A model generated the notes under the pieces. The model did no database searches. It was not told the origin of the DNA and saw only the letters and a list, made by a program, of their open reading frames with translations. DNA of 8,363 nucleotides, from positions 1 to 8,363 of the forward strand of contig CALNBW010000055.1 in assembly GCA_937874815.1 (NCBI GenBank). The letters run 5' to 3'. Positions 6,180 to 8,363 of this stretch are shown piece by piece. How positions within the stretch are numbered: the first letter of the stretch is position 1; the number at the start of each line of letters is the position of its first letter. A program made the translations under genes and the position numbers. The stretch comes from an uncultured Bacillota bacterium. Its GTDB lineage: Bacteria; Bacillota; UBA994; UBA5500.

Positions 6180-7976
6180 CTATTTCTTGGTGATATCGCA
6201 GATTATATTGGACCAATCTGCAAACGGCGTGGTGTTCATGCCCTGTAAGCGCTTGCTATAGATATCGTAGTACTGGTTAGAGTACAACGGGATTGTTGGC
6301 AGGTAATCAGCATAATGCCTCTGGAACTCCAGCCAAAGCTTAGAGTACTCGGCCTTCTGGGACGGCTCAAGGTTGCGCATGGCGACGGTAAGTCTATCCA
6401 TCTCTGGGTCATTTACTTGGTTAGCGTTCATCCAAGTGCGCAGGTATTTAGAATGGTAGCTATAGTAAGGATCATACGCTACACCGAAGTTTGATGCTAA
6501 GTTAAAGGTATGGTATTTTCGCTCCCCGGGCGGTAGTTCATAAGCGTAATAGTAGTTGGCCAGCAACGCATCAAAGTCACCCCGAGTTAGCGTGAACTCG
6601 ATACCGGCTAATGGAGCATTAGCCTTCAACTGCAGCTCAACGTTATCAGTGACGTCGTTATCTTCCGTTCCGAAGTGGTTGATGATTAATTTTTCCTTTT
6701 GAGCGTTATGGCGAATGTAAGTACCCTCTGCGTTAGCCTTAGAGGCATCAAACGGGGTCTTGCCGTCGGCTTCAAACTTCCACTCGGTCTGGTCAAGCAA
6801 TTCGTTAGCCTTGACAGTATCACGGCTAAAGTGAGGCAACGCATCAATGGCCGCCTTGTTGTCCTCGTACATCCACTGGGCCAGGCCATAGTGGCCGTTA
6901 GTTACCGAGCCATAGCCACCAAGCACGTTCTTGATGATCTCGTCTCTATCCATCAGGTAAGCTAACGCATGGCGCACTTCCTTGACCGCAGTTGGGCCAA
7001 AGTCGCAGTGCATGAAGAAACCACCAAAACCGTTACGGGCATAGTAGTGGGCCACTGTGTTTTCGCTGTCGGCTTTAGCCTTTTCGATCTTCTCGCCCTC
7101 AATCACGCCAGTCACCATGTCGATTTCGCCGTTAATCACCTGGTCCACATCAGTGGCCTGGTTAATGGAGCGGATAATAACCGTCTCAATCTGCGGTTTC
7201 TTCTTGTCGTAAGTGCCTTTGAAATACTTGTTGGCCACAAGAGTTACAGCGTTGTTTTCAAAGCTGACGAACTTGTATGGGCCGCAAGTTACTGTTGGGC
7301 TGAAACGCTCACCAGAGGCGATAGCGGAAGTGGCTTCTGTTAGGTCAATGCCCGCAATCTTGGCACCATCGGCATTCACATCAATAGTTGCACCGGGGGC
7401 CCAGACAGCCATGGGCAAGGGCATGTAGGACGCATAAACCGTCTCGTAGAAATAGGGGAGCTCTTCAGCATCGATCGTAATCGAGAAAGTGTAATCATCA
7501 ATTAGGTTGACGCCCTTGAAACGATCAACTTCTCCGCTGTAGTAGGGTGAATACCCGACTAGCGCGTCTCCCTCAGTGCTGGACGCACCGGCTTCCACCC
7601 ACTGGGGTGAGGAATACCAAAGAATGTAGAAGACGTAGTCTTTAGCGGTAATAGGGGTACCATCGTTCCACTTGAGATCCTTGTGTATGGTAAGGGTGTA
7701 TGTCTTGTTGCCCACTTCATCAAGCTCGGTAGTTTGGTTCTTGACCACAGTTTCGTTCAGAACGATCTCGCCTGCAGGTGTTGTTTCGTAGGTGGAATAC
7801 CCCATAACTAGGTTGCGGACCCAGACATCATAAGCGCTGTTGCCGAAACCAGGCACAAAGTTGCCTGAAAGCTCTGGGCTACCGACGATCAGTGTCTGGG
7901 GTTCGGGCTTCGCACACCCTACCAGTGTTCCCAGGACCAGGGCCAATGAAAGCAGCAGTAACAGTGACTTCCTCAT
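6180..7976 (-). CDS. oppA: Oligopeptide/dipeptide-type extracellular solute-binding lipoprotein (SBP_bac_5 family)
   Basis: This is the extracytoplasmic receptor that delivers ligand to OppB/OppC. Residues 1-21 are a lipoprotein signal: MRK, a Leu-rich core, then LVGC with Cys21 as the predicted lipidation site. The mature part has family-5 landmarks: YTLTIHKDLKWNDGTPITAKDYVF (93-116), CGPYKF (231-236), VRHALAYLMDRDEIIKNVL (334-352) and DYLPTIPLYSNQYYDIYS near the end. Its 598 residues are somewhat more than the usual 520-560. ATG start with AGGAGG (7983-7988) six bases upstream. It is the first gene of the operon, separated from oppB by a hairpin. It is aromatic-rich, notably YYYAYE (475-480) and YDPYYSYHSKY (501-511). 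Peptides are the default ligand, but family members also bind sugars, opines, nickel chelates and haem, so the oppA symbol is provisional. Confidence 0.93.
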   Translation of the reverse strand: MRKSLLLLLSLALVLGTLVGCAKPEPQTLIVGSPELSGNFVPGFGNSAYDVWVRNLVMGYSTYETTPAGEIVLNETVVKNQTTELDEVGNKTYTLTIHKDLKWNDGTPITAKDYVFYILWYSSPQWVEAGASSTEGDALVGYSPYYSGEVDRFKGVNLIDDYTFSITIDAEELPYFYETVYASYMPLPMAVWAPGATIDVNADGAKIAGIDLTEATSAIASGERFSPTVTCGPYKFVSFENNAVTLVANKYFKGTYDKKKPQIETVIIRSINQATDVDQVINGEIDMVTGVIEGEKIEKAKADSENTVAHYYARNGFGGFFMHCDFGPTAVKEVRHALAYLMDRDEIIKNVLGGYGSVTNGHYGLAQWMYEDNKAAIDALPHFSRDTVKANELLDQTEWKFEADGKTPFDASKANAEGTYIRHNAQKEKLIINHFGTEDNDVTDNVELQLKANAPLAGIEFTLTRGDFDALLANYYYAYELPPGERKYHTFNLASNFGVAYDPYYSYHSKYLRTWMNANQVNDPEMDRLTVAMRNLEPSQKAEYSKLWLEFQRHYADYLPTIPLYSNQYYDIYSKRLQGMNTTPFADWSNIICDITKK

Positions 7977-7982
7977 TTTTCT

Positions 7983-7988
7983 CCTCCT
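7983..7988 (-). promoter_or_regulatory. Ribosome binding site of the binding-protein gene
   Basis: The minus strand reads AGGAGG within a longer AGAGGAGGAG purine run, six bases before the ATG at 7976. It is among the strongest sites in the window, as expected for a subunit needed in excess. Confidence 0.8.
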
Positions 7989-8032
7989 CTTTAAATTATC
8001 CCTTCGGAAACTGAACCTTTGTGCCGCATCAG

Positions 8033-8042
8033 GTTAGCTAAC
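8033..8042. promoter_or_regulatory. Perfect 10-bp palindrome, candidate operator
   Basis: GTTAGCTAAC is fully self-complementary and lies in the leader 57 bases upstream of the binding-protein start codon. If the extended -10 at 8046-8054 is used, transcription would begin within it, a common operator position. A 10-bp palindrome is expected by chance several times in a window this size, so position is the only support. Confidence 0.3.
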
Positions 8043-8045
8043 GTT

Positions 8046-8054
8046 GCTATACCA
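8046..8054 (-). promoter_or_regulatory. Candidate extended -10 promoter element
   Basis: The minus strand reads TGGTATAGC: a TGn extension followed by TATAGC, which matches four of six TATAAT positions. No good -35 is found at 17 bases. It would give a leader of about 60 bases before the lipoprotein gene. Confidence 0.3.
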
Positions 8055-8093
8055 TGATATTCAACAGCACTCGGAAAAAATCCTGCCTGTTTT

Positions 8094-8122
8094 AATAAAG
8101 TTTTCTATAAAATCTAAGTCAG
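8094..8122 (-). promoter_or_regulatory. Candidate sigma-A-type promoter for the transporter operon
   Basis: On the minus strand CTGACT (8122-8117; four of six to TTGACA) and TTTATT (8099-8094; four of six to TATAAT) are separated by 17 AT-rich bases. It is the best-spaced -35/-10 pair I found upstream of the operon. It may be an alternative or addition to the element at 8046-8054. Confidence 0.35.
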
Positions 8123-8363
8123 AGAACGCAAAGTCCTTGCTTCTTTCTTTTAATTGTCGGGAAGTACCTGTAAATGCAGCGATCTACATGCCTGGGATTT
8201 TTATCCGGAAAGGAAAGAATAGTGCTACGGGCAGGAAAGAACGCTGCGAAGAGAGAATTACGAAGGAGAAGAATTGGAGACCAGCCGGGGCGACCGTCCG
8301 AGACCACCGAAGAAGTCCCTTAGAGTCCGGGAGAAGGTCGTTGGTCCTGCGTAAAGCGCATTG
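8123..8363. other. Stretch without a supported gene, upstream of the operon
   Basis: No recognisable protein or RNA gene is seen. The plus strand is purine-rich from about 8204 to 8345. One plus frame is open from an ATG at 8188 to the window edge, but it reads as Arg/Lys/Glu-rich low-quality sequence with no ribosome binding site. A 62-codon minus frame (8307-8119) and another minus frame open from the edge look no better. The right part holds repeat copy B. The 3' or 5' end of a gene beyond the window remains possible. Confidence 0.5.
8304..8355. repeat. Imperfect direct repeat, copy B
   Basis: This is the counterpart of 389-439, in the same orientation and about 7.9 kb away. On the minus strand, 8319-8300 forms an eight-pair stem (one U-U mismatch, two G-U pairs) capped by cUUCGg. 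The pair A8316-U8303 replaces G401-C388 of copy A. The copy lies only eight bases from the window edge, so its true extent is not visible. Confidence 0.45.

Noticed and set aside
6969..7343. Plus-strand frame of 124 codons
   Set aside because: Antisense to the solute-binding protein; the open frame is a by-product of that gene's codon use.
8119..8307. Minus-strand 62-codon frame upstream of the operon
   Set aside because: GTG start without a good ribosome binding site, no domain, and overlap with the candidate promoter and the repeat; coding looks unlikely.
8290..8345. Possible guanidine-I (ykkC) riboswitch, because of GTCCGAGA and CCGGGAGA
   Set aside because: Only short fragments resemble the consensus; the other conserved blocks are absent and no downstream transporter or carboxylase gene is visible.
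8188..8363. Plus-strand frame open from ATG 8188 to the window edge
   Set aside because: No ribosome binding site and a low-complexity Arg/Lys/Glu-rich translation caused by purine-rich DNA. It cannot be excluded as the start of a gene, but is not supported.

Overview
This window carries one nearly complete minus-strand operon for a peptide/opine/nickel-type (Opp/Dpp) ABC importer. It is flanked on the left by the 3' end of a plus-strand UvrD/PcrA-like helicase gene and on the right by about 390 bases with no gene I can support. Strong AGGAGG-type ribosome binding sites, frequent GTG and TTG starts, a lipoprotein-anchored binding protein, a PcrA-like helicase tail and a roughly balanced base composition suggest a low-to-mid-GC Gram-positive anaerobe of the Clostridia type. 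That assignment is inference; no marker gene fixes it.

Layout, in the direction of operon transcription (right to left): a leader with candidate promoters and a 10-bp palindrome (about 8030-8122); the solute-binding lipoprotein (7976-6180); a 160-base gap holding a perfect 10-bp-stem hairpin (6111-6141); permease OppB (6019-5048, TTG start); permease OppC (5034-3148); ATPase OppD (3135-2140); ATPase OppF (2150-612); and a 70-codon one-helix membrane protein (652-440). From oppB onward, gaps are 13 bases or less or the genes overlap, and ribosome binding sites lie on or over the preceding stop codons, so translation is probably coupled. The last gene overlaps the 3' end of the convergent helicase gene (1-456, +) by 17 bases.

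The standard reading is that the lipoprotein captures an oligopeptide-like ligand outside the membrane, OppB/OppC form the channel, and OppD/OppF hydrolyse ATP. Two subunits are remodelled. OppC carries about 285 extra residues forming seven RCC1-like repeats, a complete predicted seven-bladed beta-propeller, in the extracytoplasmic loop between TM1 and TM2. OppF carries about 160 extra, probably coiled-coil residues between Walker A and the Q-loop. The operon also ends in a small membrane protein. I think this is a variant importer with added outer and inner modules; the RCC1-in-permease fusion is the main discovery candidate.

A second, subtler signal is an imperfect direct repeat of about 51 bases present near both ends of the window (389-439 and 8304-8355). 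Read on the minus strand it folds into a UUCG-tetraloop hairpin whose stem differs by a compensatory base-pair change between the copies.
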